Below are positions 28,375 through 37,616 of a stretch of 64,000 bases of DNA, piece after piece (positions within the stretch are counted from its first letter, which is position 1; the number at the start of each line of letters is the position of its first letter). This DNA is from Bacillota bacterium. Its GTDB lineage: Bacteria > Bacillota > Clostridia > Acetivibrionales > Acetivibrionaceae. A program made the position numbers and the translations under genes. A model generated the notes under the pieces. That model was not told the DNA's origin, did no database searches, and worked only from the letters and a program-made list of their open reading frames with translations. The stretch spans positions 1-64,000 of the forward strand of contig JAEZUI010000049.1 of the NCBI GenBank assembly GCA_023421115.1, given 5' to 3'.

Positions 28375-30528
28375 CTATATATTTGAAAGTTCTATATTTA
28401 TATTTTTGTCTATACTCTTTTCAATCTCTGCTTCTGTTTCATTATCATTCAAACAAGCCTCACCGCTTAAAACTCTGATTGGCAGGAAAACCTTAAAGGT
28501 AGAACCTACTTGAAGGTCACTTTCCACTTCAATTCTTCCATCGTGCATTTCTACAAGTGACTTCACTAAAGCCAATCCAATCCCCGTTCCCTCATGAACT
28601 CTACTTAATGAATTATCAACCTGTTTAAATCTTTCGAAAATCAGCTCGAACTTATCCTTAGGTATACCAATACCAGTATCCGAAACAGATATTAATACCT
28701 CCAGGTTCTTATTGTATACATATACTTCTATCTGACCTTCTTCTTTAGTAAATTTTATTGCATTAGACAAGAGGTTGAGCATTATTCTCTCAATCTTATC
28801 CATATCACAGGCAGTAATGATCTCTTCCTCCTCAGTATCAAACATTAAGCTTATCCGTCTGTTCCTTGTATATTCCCATACCGACATAGTAACTTTTTCA
28901 ACAATCCTTACAATATTACAGTTTCGGAGCCTAAGCTTATCACATCCCGATTCTATCTTGGTTATATCCAAAAGGTTGTTTGCAGTTTTTAATAGCCGGT
29001 AGGAATTGTTTTTCATTGCTGCAACATATCTGTTTAGCTTTTCTTTATCGATTTCTTTATTGGATTCGCAAGTATTCATCGACTCCATAATTTTTAGAGT
29101 ACACAACATAATACTAAGGGGCGTCCTGAATTCGTGAGAAAAATTAGTAACATAGTCCATCCTTAATTTATCCATCTGTGTTGCTTTTATTAAAAGTCTG
29201 TTACTTTCATCCACACTATTTTTCATTTCTTCAAACTGCTTTCTTTGTGTTATATCTCTAATTACACTCAAATACACAGATTTACTATCTATACTATGTA
29301 AAGTTGTAATAATTTCGACGTACATACGTTCATTCTTAATTATAAACGTTTCCTCAAATACAACGGGAGATGTTGACTTATCTACTTCATCCATTCTTTC
29401 TAGAAATGAAGCATATTTTTTTTCACTAAAAATATCCTGTAAAGCTTTTTCAACAACCTGCATATTGTCTTCATAGCCACAAAGTTTAACCCCTGATTGA
29501 TTTATAAAAAGCACCTTTTCTCTGTCATGTAGGATTACCGCATCGGTCATAGACTCCAAAAGCGAACTGTATCTTACCTCACTTTTTCTTAATAATTCTT
29601 CAATCTTCACACATTCTTCTACTTCATTCCTAAGTTTTTCATTTGTCGCTTCAAGCTCAATTGTCTTTTGTTCAAGTTCCCGGTTTTTTTTGTCTAGTTC
29701 ATCAAACAAGATTGATATGGGTTTAATTATAACCCCAACAGAAACCGCTTTATAAATCACACAGAAAGCAAAAAAACGAAGAATATGTGCTAGTATTGAA
29801 GCTAAATCAATTACCTGTTGAGACGATGCGAATAAAATTTCCGCTAGTAATCTTAACGCTATGTACGAGAAAATGTAGTTAAATATATTTTCTCTAAAAC
29901 TACGCCTTTTTAAAGATAATAGAAATAACAAAAGAGAATAGGAAATTAAAAGTATATACTCACTCAGTATCTTGAAAGGTGTTGAGTCAGCATTGTCGTA
30001 AGCACATTGCGGAAACATCCTTAGTTTTACTACCGATATAAGCACAACAAACGTAATTATGGCATATGGGACAAGTAACTTTTTAATACTAAGGTTCTTC
30101 TTTATGATATATGCCGGTATAATCAGCATAACAAAAAGTGCGACAACATCTAGGTATTTGCCTACAATTGAAATTTGAATTGATAAATCATATGTGTCGG
30201 ATTTAAAAATATTTATGCCTGCATAGGAAAAAACATGAATTATCTGTATAAGACTTGTAAATAAAAACATTGTCCCTAAATATAAGTAAAGTCCGTTTTT
30301 CATTATCCTACAACTATGGTATACGGCTATTGCCACACCAATACCTATAAATATCCCAATTATCTCTAATAGTGAATGAAAAAAAAGATAATTTTTCAAT
30401 CCAATATGTATAGAAATAAGAACCACTGCAGAAAATATAAAAAACTTCCTTAAAAAGCTCCAATTCTCTCTTTCAACTAGCCTTAGTTCAAAACCTGAAA
30501 TATTTTCATTTCCCCGTACGACCCTCAT
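28375..30528 (-). CDS. Membrane sensor histidine kinase (MASE3-PAS-HisKA-HATPase)
   Basis: This 717-residue hybrid-free sensor kinase has an N-terminal membrane sensor of eight helices (about 28-270) resembling MASE3, a coiled coil (about 280-315), a PAS domain (about 316-430), a HisKA dimerisation helix with phospho-acceptor H465 (NFSHEFRTPL), and a HATPase domain with N, G1 (DTGIGIP), F and G2 boxes to about 690. It should autophosphorylate in response to an unknown signal. No response regulator gene lies beside it, so it is an orphan kinase; in clostridia, orphan kinases often feed Spo0A, but that is inference. GGGGGG precedes the ATG at 30528. Confidence 0.88.
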   Translation of the reverse strand: MRVVRGNENISGFELRLVERENWSFLRKFFIFSAVVLISIHIGLKNYLFFHSLLEIIGIFIGIGVAIAVYHSCRIMKNGLYLYLGTMFLFTSLIQIIHVFSYAGINIFKSDTYDLSIQISIVGKYLDVVALFVMLIIPAYIIKKNLSIKKLLVPYAIITFVVLISVVKLRMFPQCAYDNADSTPFKILSEYILLISYSLLLFLLSLKRRSFRENIFNYIFSYIALRLLAEILFASSQQVIDLASILAHILRFFAFCVIYKAVSVGVIIKPISILFDELDKKNRELEQKTIELEATNEKLRNEVEECVKIEELLRKSEVRYSSLLESMTDAVILHDREKVLFINQSGVKLCGYEDNMQVVEKALQDIFSEKKYASFLERMDEVDKSTSPVVFEETFIIKNERMYVEIITTLHSIDSKSVYLSVIRDITQRKQFEEMKNSVDESNRLLIKATQMDKLRMDYVTNFSHEFRTPLSIMLCTLKIMESMNTCESNKEIDKEKLNRYVAAMKNNSYRLLKTANNLLDITKIESGCDKLRLRNCNIVRIVEKVTMSVWEYTRNRRISLMFDTEEEEIITACDMDKIERIMLNLLSNAIKFTKEEGQIEVYVYNKNLEVLISVSDTGIGIPKDKFELIFERFKQVDNSLSRVHEGTGIGLALVKSLVEMHDGRIEVESDLQVGSTFKVFLPIRVLSGEACLNDNETEAEIEKSIDKNINIELSNI

Positions 30529-30610
30529 AAAACCCCCCCTATTTATGACATTCGTAATTATACCAATCAACAATGCCAATTGTCTACTTATATATCTATA
30601 TATATTTGGT

Positions 30611-30712
30611 TAAGACATTTCAAAAAATAACCTATTCAGCATTTGGGTCAAAAAGCCCGCAAAATCAAATTTTTAAAAGGGCAATTGACCAGTTATTCTT
30701 TTGGAATCACCT
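30611..30712 (-). repeat. MITE-A, full copy read into by a gene
   Basis: A full-length, somewhat diverged copy (TAAGACATTTCAAAAAATAACC at one end, the reverse of AGGTGATTCCAAAAGAATAA at the other), with TA at both flanks. The gene ending at 30673 runs 40 bp into it, and its stop codon lies within the element. Confidence 0.85.
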
Positions 30713-31800
30713 AAAGAAGCTTGACTCTTTCTCATTTCAAGCATATCCACAAAAGCTTCCAGCCTAGTCTTATACCCTTCCTCTCCTGTCATTTCATCAA
30801 CAATCAATGTCATAATTGGAATACCGTATTTTTTTTGCACTTCAACAAGTGTACTTTGTGCAATTATTTCGGGCATACATGTAAAGGGGTATATCTGAAT
30901 AACACCATCATACTTCTTTTTTGCACATATTATTGATGCACCTACTGTTTGAATTCCGTGTCCCCCTATATCATCAGTATTAATAAACTCCCTGGCTGCC
31001 GAAAGAAAATTATTTTTTTTCTTAATCGGAAGATTATTTCTTATGAAATGGTTGACAATCCATTTACTGATACCTAAATGGTTATGTACCTCAACTCCCA
31101 TATTTCCGAGCTTTTTTTCTATCTCAAAATTGATCCCGGGGTGAGATGCTATATATATCTCTCCAACTATTCCAATCTTGAGAGGTCTAAGCTTACGGTC
31201 AACAGATATAGACATAAGCTGTTTTCTAGTAGATCTTATTATACTCTTTATCCGCTTATAGCCATAAACTTTTTGGACACTACTGTGAAACTTAGAAATA
31301 ATCCTATCCGTCTCACCTTTTTTTATCTCACGGCATCTTGTATATCCAGCGAGTCTATCAAGCCCATCAACTAAAAAAACTGTTCTTACTGCAAATAATA
31401 TTCCTTTAACTAAATTAACGGTGCTTTTTTCTTTAGTCAACGGACTGATCTTTTCTAAAACCCCTTTTATTGTGATGTTGGTGGTTTCAAGACACACAAA
31501 TTTTACATCATAGTTTAGATTTCCAATTATTTCCGAAAGAAGATCACCATAATATCCAAACCTACACTGTCCACTTCCCCCTCCAAAAAGTATAAAATCT
31601 GCACCGTTTTTTATCCCGTAAATAAGATCTCCCAGTATTGTTTTAAATGGCAAACAGGCGAATTCAGGTGAATTCATAACACCCAATTCCATTGTTTCTT
31701 TAGTATTTAAGGGAGGCATCACGTATTCTATACCCGCAGTGTCTAAAAGTACCTTTATCGGCACATACATATTCCCCATTTGTGGAAAAGTTATTTTCAT
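30673..31800 (-). CDS. Acyl-CoA dehydratase activase-related protein (DUF2229), C-terminus supplied by MITE-A
   Basis: This 375-residue protein is related to the C-terminal part of 2-hydroxyacyl-CoA dehydratase activase proteins and CoA protein activases (ITFPQMGNMYVPIKVLLDTAG at the start, EFACLPFKTILGDLIYGIKNGADFILFGGGSGQCRFGYY near 50-90, TLIVDEMTGEEGYKTRLEAFVDML near the end). Conserved cysteines (C54, C84) suggest an iron-sulfur site. The last 13 codons (LGDSKRITGQLPF) and the stop lie in a MITE-A element, so the native end has been replaced. It follows its DUF2229 partner by 7 bp. The ATG at 31800 is preferred over an upstream TTG. No ATPase (BcrA/BadF) domain is present. Substrate unknown. 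Confidence 0.8.
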   Translation of the reverse strand: MKITFPQMGNMYVPIKVLLDTAGIEYVMPPLNTKETMELGVMNSPEFACLPFKTILGDLIYGIKNGADFILFGGGSGQCRFGYYGDLLSEIIGNLNYDVKFVCLETTNITIKGVLEKISPLTKEKSTVNLVKGILFAVRTVFLVDGLDRLAGYTRCREIKKGETDRIISKFHSSVQKVYGYKRIKSIIRSTRKQLMSISVDRKLRPLKIGIVGEIYIASHPGINFEIEKKLGNMGVEVHNHLGISKWIVNHFIRNNLPIKKKNNFLSAAREFINTDDIGGHGIQTVGASIICAKKKYDGVIQIYPFTCMPEIIAQSTLVEVQKKYGIPIMTLIVDEMTGEEGYKTRLEAFVDMLEMRKSQASLGDSKRITGQLPF

Positions 31801-31807
31801 AATATCA

Positions 31808-32725
31808 TCATCCAATCATATCAATAAATGCTTCAAGTCTTGTGTCAAAGCCGGCCTCTCCGGTATGTTCATCAACCGTAAGTTTAAGCATCGGTAGATC
31901 ACTGCATTTAGATTTAATACCAAGCTCGATAAACTCCATTATAAAAGCATCCAATCCGCAGGCAAAAGGTGTAAGATATATAATACCCTTTACTCTTTCA
32001 TCTTTTGCATACGCAAAAGCACTTCCTAAAAGTTCAAATCCTATATCCCAGAATTTTTTTCCCTGGTATGGGTAAGCATTTTTACGCTTTATCTCATGAT
32101 CAAGATCTTTCGGTGTAAAAATATCTATGTTTCTTTTTTTTAGCTTTTCAATAAGCCTCATACTCAGATAATCGTCATAAATCATATAGGGATGTCCAAG
32201 TAATAATAGCTTTGCTTTACTAACAGCAGTTCTTTTTGCCCCTCTTATATTCCCTTCAGTTATTGACTTTAAATATTTCTCCCAGACCTCATAAAATGCT
32301 CCTATTACCTTAGAAGGTTTTATTTTTAAGGTCCTAGCCAGGTCAGTAAGGCTTTCTTTTGTTTCCTTAGGATGCGTATCCATATTAATTTTAGTTTCTA
32401 TAATCTTATGCTTACACCCTAAATTAGCTGCTGTCATATCAGGAAGCCCACACATCTTAGGACATGTGTACTCATTTTTATTTGTGCTGTGATACCTTGG
32501 TATAAATATGTAGTCAACCTTATCCTTAAGACTTACCACATGCCCATGAAAAATCTTAACCGGAAGGCAGGTCTCATTGCTGCAATATTTTACACCAGTG
32601 TCCATTATCTTTTTGTTGGTATCTTGAGATATTAACACATCAAACCCTAAATTTTTAAAAAACTCTTCCCACATTGAGCTGTATTCATAAAGTAACATAC
32701 CTTTTGGTATTCCTATGGTTACCAT
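31808..32725 (-). CDS. Acyl-CoA dehydratase activase-related protein (DUF2229)
   Basis: This 305-residue protein matches the DUF2229 segment found behind the ATPase of large BcrA/BadF-type activases (IGIPKGMLLYEYSSMWEEFFKNLGFDV at the N-terminus, YCSNETCLPVKIFHGHV near 47-64, RYHSTNKNEYTCPKMCGLPD near 77-96). Several conserved cysteines (C48, C53, C88, C92) could bind an iron-sulfur cluster. In larger proteins this unit and the one encoded by the next gene are fused; here they are two genes without the ATPase part. The substrate or partner is unknown. Confidence 0.8.
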   Translation of the reverse strand: MVTIGIPKGMLLYEYSSMWEEFFKNLGFDVLISQDTNKKIMDTGVKYCSNETCLPVKIFHGHVVSLKDKVDYIFIPRYHSTNKNEYTCPKMCGLPDMTAANLGCKHKIIETKINMDTHPKETKESLTDLARTLKIKPSKVIGAFYEVWEKYLKSITEGNIRGAKRTAVSKAKLLLLGHPYMIYDDYLSMRLIEKLKKRNIDIFTPKDLDHEIKRKNAYPYQGKKFWDIGFELLGSAFAYAKDERVKGIIYLTPFACGLDAFIMEFIELGIKSKCSDLPMLKLTVDEHTGEAGFDTRLEAFIDMIG

Positions 32726-32749
32726 TATCCTAACCTCTTTGTCTTATAT

Positions 32750-32926
32750 TTATTGTATAAAGTAAACAGAATAAATAGGCAAAACGAGCTCTACAATTGC
32801 AATAATAATAATAGCAATTGCACCTAATTTGTTTTTTTTATCCCAAGTCCACTTTCCGTAACTTACTGTTTTTAAAAACACCCATAAAAGAAATATAAAT
32901 ATTATTGTCGTATTCAAAGGCCTCAT
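32750..32926 (-). CDS. CLC_0170-type small membrane protein
   Basis: This 58-residue protein consists of two hydrophobic helices with a basic loop (SYGKWTWDKKNKLG) between them. Small proteins of this kind lie after gerC-type genes in many clostridial germination operons, and this one starts 53 bp past the gerC stop on the same strand. The ATG at 32926 follows AAGGA; a GTG at 32944 is an alternative. A role in the germinant receptor, like the small GerD/2TM subunits, is inference. Confidence 0.65.
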   Translation of the reverse strand: MRPLNTTIIFIFLLWVFLKTVSYGKWTWDKKNKLGAIAIIIIAIVELVLPIYSVYFIQ

Positions 32927-32978
32927 AACTAATCCTTCTTTCACTATAATTTACATTTTGGTTATTTCAAAAAACTTA

Positions 32979-34259
32979 TTAGTCGCCAATTACTTCGGGA
33001 ACTGTTTTTGTAATAAGCCCTGGTCGTCTTATTTTTACATCAACCTCAATGTCATAGGTTGACTTCTTATACTTAGTTAGCCAGTCAAATTGTTCCCATT
33101 CTTTCCATGTTAGAAATTTACTCTTAACTTGCTTACCGAAACCATTGGTATCTGTGCCAAATATTTTTATACTCTTATCTAAATACTTAATTATCCCTTC
33201 TTTAATAAAAGTTTCAGTGGACTGCTCAAGCTTTGTGGTATTTTCTCCTTCTTCGTAATTAATTCCGCTTTGTATCGATAAAATATCACTTTCGAGAAAT
33301 ACTTTTGCACATAGTTTTGGTTTATCGCCATTTATTTCGACTCTCTTTTTTGTCCTTCTGCTCCTCTTTATATTAAGGACAATAAAATTGTCACTTTTCA
33401 TTGGGTCTGGCATTGTAAAAAACATTGAATCAAACTTTCCTTCCAGCATTAGATGATACGTGGTTTCTTCACCATCTAGTTCTCCAACCATTCTTCCTCC
33501 GTTAAATACCGCCAATCCCATAACCTCAATATTAAGTTCACCTGTCTTTGGTAAATCCCCTGCTTTAAAGTCTCCTTCCAGCGGATAACTTCTGCCCTTT
33601 TCCTTGTAAGTCGAGTTATTTAAGTTAAACTCATCGGAGGATTTATATTTACTAACATCAGCAAGAACAGCCACTGCTTGAATTGACTCACTTTCTGTTT
33701 TGTGATAAAAGTTTATCATCTGTGTGTCGGTACTAAAACCTGTGTACTCATAAGCGCCAAGCAAAAGCTCATAGTACTTTGCAGGATTCGTCTCAAGCTT
33801 TGGCTTAACTGCAGCAATAAAGTCTTCGGCAGAACCTCTTGATACAATAATTCGGGCATTTGGGCGAAATTCCCTGTTCCTTATCATTGCATGCAAATAT
33901 TTTGAAATGCCTTCTTTTGCAAGCTCTTTGGAAAAAATGATTGCCTTTACGTGAGAAAGATTTATCTGTTTACTTACAAATGTATTGAGCATACTTAGCC
34001 CTGAGTATATGCTAGGTGTATCAACTGTAATTACGGTTACACTCTTTTCGCCACCACCACCACCGCCCTCTCCACCGGATATGGTTGTAGGAAGTGCCAC
34101 CTGCAGTGTCATTCTCAACTCATTGGCCTCACCCTTATCAAAACCCAATGCAATAGGATAGGCCATATCGTCAATCTCTCTCCTGTCATAACACCCTGTA
34201 AACATGGCACCTTGCAAAACAACGGCAATAACAACAACGATAAACTTATATTTTTTCAT
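32979..34259 (-). CDS. Ger(x)C spore germination lipoprotein
   Basis: This 426-residue lipoprotein is the C subunit of a GerA-type nutrient receptor in the spore inner membrane. The N-terminus has a lipobox ending at Cys24 (AMFTGCYDRREIDDMAYPIALGFD), then the GerAC domains; the C-terminal third (about 225-415) is the conserved Ger(x)C domain. The ATG at 34259 has GAAGGTGA upstream and overlaps the end of the gerB-type gene by 14 bp, indicating coupled translation. An Gly/Glu-rich run (GGEGGGGGGE) near residue 60 is unusual. Confidence 0.92.
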   Translation of the reverse strand: MKKYKFIVVVIAVVLQGAMFTGCYDRREIDDMAYPIALGFDKGEANELRMTLQVALPTTISGGEGGGGGGEKSVTVITVDTPSIYSGLSMLNTFVSKQINLSHVKAIIFSKELAKEGISKYLHAMIRNREFRPNARIIVSRGSAEDFIAAVKPKLETNPAKYYELLLGAYEYTGFSTDTQMINFYHKTESESIQAVAVLADVSKYKSSDEFNLNNSTYKEKGRSYPLEGDFKAGDLPKTGELNIEVMGLAVFNGGRMVGELDGEETTYHLMLEGKFDSMFFTMPDPMKSDNFIVLNIKRSRRTKKRVEINGDKPKLCAKVFLESDILSIQSGINYEEGENTTKLEQSTETFIKEGIIKYLDKSIKIFGTDTNGFGKQVKSKFLTWKEWEQFDWLTKYKKSTYDIEVDVKIRRPGLITKTVPEVIGD

Positions 34260-35358
34260 TGCATTTTTCACCTTCTTTTTTCCTTTTAACAATATTAGCC
34301 ACTATTAAAACTACTATCGGAATAGCAAAAGTAACTATCCAAGCAAATCGCCTTACTATTTCTCCTTCAAGCGTAACAGTATACATTAGGCTTGGTGGTA
34401 TAAAGCACAGAGTAAATAAAATTATTGCAACCGGTATGATTAAAGGCCTATAATATTCCAATCTAAAGGTCTTTTTTATCATATACATCAGAAGAAACAG
34501 CCCTAAGCTTAAGTATATAATTGCCGATAGAGTCCATGTAAGAACAAAAATCGATTCAATTCTCTGAAAAAACCTACCATAATTTACGTACCTGGCTAAA
34601 TGTAAATAAGGAATAAAATATTCTGTAGAAGTTGGATAAGGCACCACTAATATATAAACTAAAGTTCCAAGTGTCAGTAATAAACCAGTAATTATGAGGC
34701 TCCAATATCCTATACTTTTAAAATCTTTATGTTTCCCTATAAAAGGAACTATAAAAAATATAAAGCTAAAGGCTGAATAAATTGATATCCGGGATATCTG
34801 CTTTACAAAAACTTCATATACCCCATGACCTAATATTGGAAACATGCGTGTTGTATCAACGAACTTTACATTTCCAAATACGACAATAAGAAAAGCGATT
34901 GTAACAATTGGTACTATAATGGTATTGAGTCTTACAATTGCCTCAAGTCCAAGATAAGAAGAGACGACTATAACTATAACAAAAAATACAATTACAAAAC
35001 TTAAAGGTGACTGATTAAGCGCAAATATCTTTATATCCTCCCCAAATATTCTTAACATGATTGATAGTATAAAAGTATAGTCTATAATAAAAATCAATCC
35101 CACTAATATGCGACCAAAACTTCCCCCGGCAATTTGAGCAACATCAATTATATCTTTTCCCTCAAAGTTTTTGTACAGCTTTGAAATAAAAAAGAATAGT
35201 ATTACTGCAAGTATGGATGTATACAAAGGAATCATCCAACCGGCTGGTCCTCCTGCCTCGGTCATTCTACGGGAAACTCCCAAAAAAAGCTGAATAGACA
35301 TTCCGGTTATAAGCATAAGTATTGCTTCTACTTTTCCAAAACGGATATTACTCGACAT
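34246..35358 (-). CDS. GerB-type spore germination permease
   Basis: This 370-residue protein with ten hydrophobic helices belongs to the endospore germination permease group of the APC superfamily and is the B subunit of the GerA-type receptor, where it binds germinants. It lies between the A and C subunit genes, 136 bp after gerA, and overlaps gerC. The MITE-A element at 35393-35494 sits in the gap after the A-subunit gene. Confidence 0.92.
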   Translation of the reverse strand: MSSNIRFGKVEAILMLITGMSIQLFLGVSRRMTEAGGPAGWMIPLYTSILAVILFFFISKLYKNFEGKDIIDVAQIAGGSFGRILVGLIFIIDYTFILSIMLRIFGEDIKIFALNQSPLSFVIVFFVIVIVVSSYLGLEAIVRLNTIIVPIVTIAFLIVVFGNVKFVDTTRMFPILGHGVYEVFVKQISRISIYSAFSFIFFIVPFIGKHKDFKSIGYWSLIITGLLLTLGTLVYILVVPYPTSTEYFIPYLHLARYVNYGRFFQRIESIFVLTWTLSAIIYLSLGLFLLMYMIKKTFRLEYYRPLIIPVAIILFTLCFIPPSLMYTVTLEGEIVRRFAWIVTFAIPIVVLIVANIVKRKKEGEKCNEKI

Positions 35359-35392
35359 TTAAAACTTCCTCTCAACTTTTTTAAAATACACC

Positions 35393-35494
35393 TAAGGTGT
35401 TTCAAAAAAAATCGTTAGTCAATGTATATAGTTCCACTCCAATAAAATCATTTTTTTGAAACACCCATTGACTAGTTTTTTTTTGGGATCACCT
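35393..35494 (-). repeat. MITE-A, full copy with changed but still paired stem
   Basis: A full-length copy inside the ger operon. Its inner stem reads GGTGTTTCAAAAAAA with TTTTTTTGAAACACC, where other copies have GGCCATTTC and GAAATGGC. Both arms have changed together and keep pairing. It begins directly after the TAA of the A-subunit gene. Confidence 0.82.
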
Positions 35495-37336
35495 TTACTT
35501 CTTCTTTTCATCTTGCTCCCATTGTCTGCTAATAGGTGGTTGTTTTTTATTATTCTTTACATTGAGAAAATCCGGTCTTTTTTCCTGCCTCCAAATAGGA
35601 GCTCTTAAAATCTGATCCGCCATCTCTCCTTTTGTGATAGGTCCCATTGGTGCCATAAATGGGACACCAAAGGATTTAGCTGAGGTTAACCATATTCCCT
35701 GCAAAAAGAGTCCGGTTGTTATTCCAAGAAAACCAGCAGTGGCACCTAAAAAAATGTAAACAAACTTTAGAATTCTGTAAGCATACCCCAAACTAAAGTT
35801 GGGAATTGCGAAAGAACCTATACCCGTAACTGCAACTATAATTATCAAAATAGGACTTACAATATTTGCAGCAACAGCCGCCTGCCCAAGAATCAAACCA
35901 CCTATTATACCGAGGCTGGGACCTAGTGGTCCAGGTATTCTTATACCTGCTTCTCTTATAAACTCAAAGGCTATCTCCATTATTAGTATTTCTATTAAAG
36001 ATGGAAAAGGTACTCTCTCCCGCGATGCTTCAATTGCAAATAAAAGATCTGTCGGAATCATTTCCTGATGAAAATTTGTTATTGCAACATAAAAACCGGG
36101 AAGTAGCAGTGACATAGCTATAGCACTTATTCTTATTATTCTTAACATATTTGCATAGGGAAATCTGATATAGGAGTCCTCCGGTGATTGAAAAAGGTCA
36201 ATATGGGTAGTTGGCATTACCAGTACAAAAGGACTTCCTTGTACAACAACCGCAACCTTACCTTCTGTCAGCATTGAGGCAACTCTGTCAGGCCTTTCAG
36301 TAGCCAATATTTGTGGAACAGCCAGATAGGGATTATCTTCAAGAAGCTGTTCCAATTCTCCAGAGTCAATTAGGTAGTCTATCTTAATTCCCTCTAATCT
36401 TCTTCTTACCTCGTTTACTAAAGACTCGTTTGCAATATCCTTAATATACATAAGTGAACAAGGAGTTTTACTTCGTCGGCCTACACTTATATTTTCAGCA
36501 ATCAAATCCTCATCCTTGAGTATTTTTCTTATAAGCCCCGTATTCGTCCTTAGAAGTTCAATAAATCCTTCCTGTGGTCCACGTATGACCATTTCGGTAT
36601 TTGGACTGCTTACACCACGACTTTTCCAACCTTTTGTGTCTGCAGTAAAAGCTTTATCAATACCGTCAACAAAAATACCGCAACCCCCGAAGTTAACTTC
36701 ATCCACAACTTTGCTCAACTCATTTACAACCTGTATCTGATTGTGAGGAAGCAAATGATCTCTAATAATATTTCCAACCTCATTTTCATTATCCTTTATT
36801 TCAATATTTGACAACAGCATAAGAGGTTGTAAAATAGCTAAATCTATTATATCTGTATTTACCATTCCGTCAATAAAAACGATAAACGTAGGAATAGTTT
36901 TACCCTTTACAGTTATATTAAATTCCCTTATAACAATGTCTCCGTTATCCGGAATTGTATACTTTTTCTTGATATAAGCAATGTTATCAGATAACTTTTT
37001 GCTCACTTTTGTCATCCCACTAATATCCTTCGAGCCTTTATCCTTTGACCCATTATCTTCCTCATCAGCACATTCACATTTTTCTTCACCTTTTGCACCA
37101 ACTTGCATAATAGGTGCGAAGTGAGTCTTAACATCTCTCTTCTTAGGACTAGAACTCTCCTTTTTGTTATTGCTTTGAGCAGGTCTCTCATCCCTCTCTT
37201 CCGATTCTTTTTTATTAATTTCAGAATTAACTTCCTTTGATTCATTTTCTTTCAGCACGAACTTTTCTATTTTTTCAGGCTCCTTAAAGATAAACAAATC
37301 CTTTAGTACCTTTTTGAAATCCGTCAAAAAATCCAC
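35495..37336 (-). CDS. GerA-type spore germination protein
   Basis: This 613-residue protein is the A subunit of a nutrient germinant receptor. A charged, low-complexity N-terminal extension (about 20-110) is followed by the two-part GerAA soluble domain (about 120-380), with the conserved WKSRGVSSPNTEMVIRGPQEGFIELLRTN. Then come five membrane helices (about 395-560) and a basic tail. It starts the operon gerA-gerB-gerC-CLC_0170. The signal recognised is unknown. Confidence 0.93.
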   Translation of the reverse strand: MDFLTDFKKVLKDLFIFKEPEKIEKFVLKENESKEVNSEINKKESEERDERPAQSNNKKESSSPKKRDVKTHFAPIMQVGAKGEEKCECADEEDNGSKDKGSKDISGMTKVSKKLSDNIAYIKKKYTIPDNGDIVIREFNITVKGKTIPTFIVFIDGMVNTDIIDLAILQPLMLLSNIEIKDNENEVGNIIRDHLLPHNQIQVVNELSKVVDEVNFGGCGIFVDGIDKAFTADTKGWKSRGVSSPNTEMVIRGPQEGFIELLRTNTGLIRKILKDEDLIAENISVGRRSKTPCSLMYIKDIANESLVNEVRRRLEGIKIDYLIDSGELEQLLEDNPYLAVPQILATERPDRVASMLTEGKVAVVVQGSPFVLVMPTTHIDLFQSPEDSYIRFPYANMLRIIRISAIAMSLLLPGFYVAITNFHQEMIPTDLLFAIEASRERVPFPSLIEILIMEIAFEFIREAGIRIPGPLGPSLGIIGGLILGQAAVAANIVSPILIIIVAVTGIGSFAIPNFSLGYAYRILKFVYIFLGATAGFLGITTGLFLQGIWLTSAKSFGVPFMAPMGPITKGEMADQILRAPIWRQEKRPDFLNVKNNKKQPPISRQWEQDEKKK

Positions 37337-37365
37337 TCCTTAAGTAACTTTTTATGTAAGTCATA

Positions 37366-37467
37366 TGATTCCAGAAAAAACAACTGGTCAACTGCCATTT
37401 CAAAAAATCTGATTTTACGGGCTTTGTGACCCAAATGTTGTATAGGTTACTTTTTGAAATGGCCTTA
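37366..37467 (+). repeat. MITE-A, full copy
   Basis: Full-length, opposite orientation to most copies (GATTCCAGAAAAAACAACTGG to GTTACTTTTTGAAATGGCCTTA), about 30 bp upstream of the germination operon start. It lies in the probable promoter region and could influence expression. Confidence 0.82.
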
Positions 37468-37540
37468 TGCTTATTGATTTATGGTAAATTAAAATTGTCT
37501 ATTCATATTATGGATTTATTGGCAGATAAATATTCATAAA

Positions 37541-37590
37541 AATAGAACTACCAATAAAGTCAGAATTACTACTTTATTGATAGTTCTATT
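37541..37590 (-). terminator. Terminator of hflKC
   Basis: AATAGAACTATCAATAAAGT pairs with ACTTTATTGGTAGTTCTATT (one mismatch) on the minus strand, then a T-run, 26 bp past the hflC stop. Twenty base pairs is unusually long for a terminator. Confidence 0.75.
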
Positions 37591-37616
37591 AAAATCAAAA
37601 TTCTAAATATAGATAG

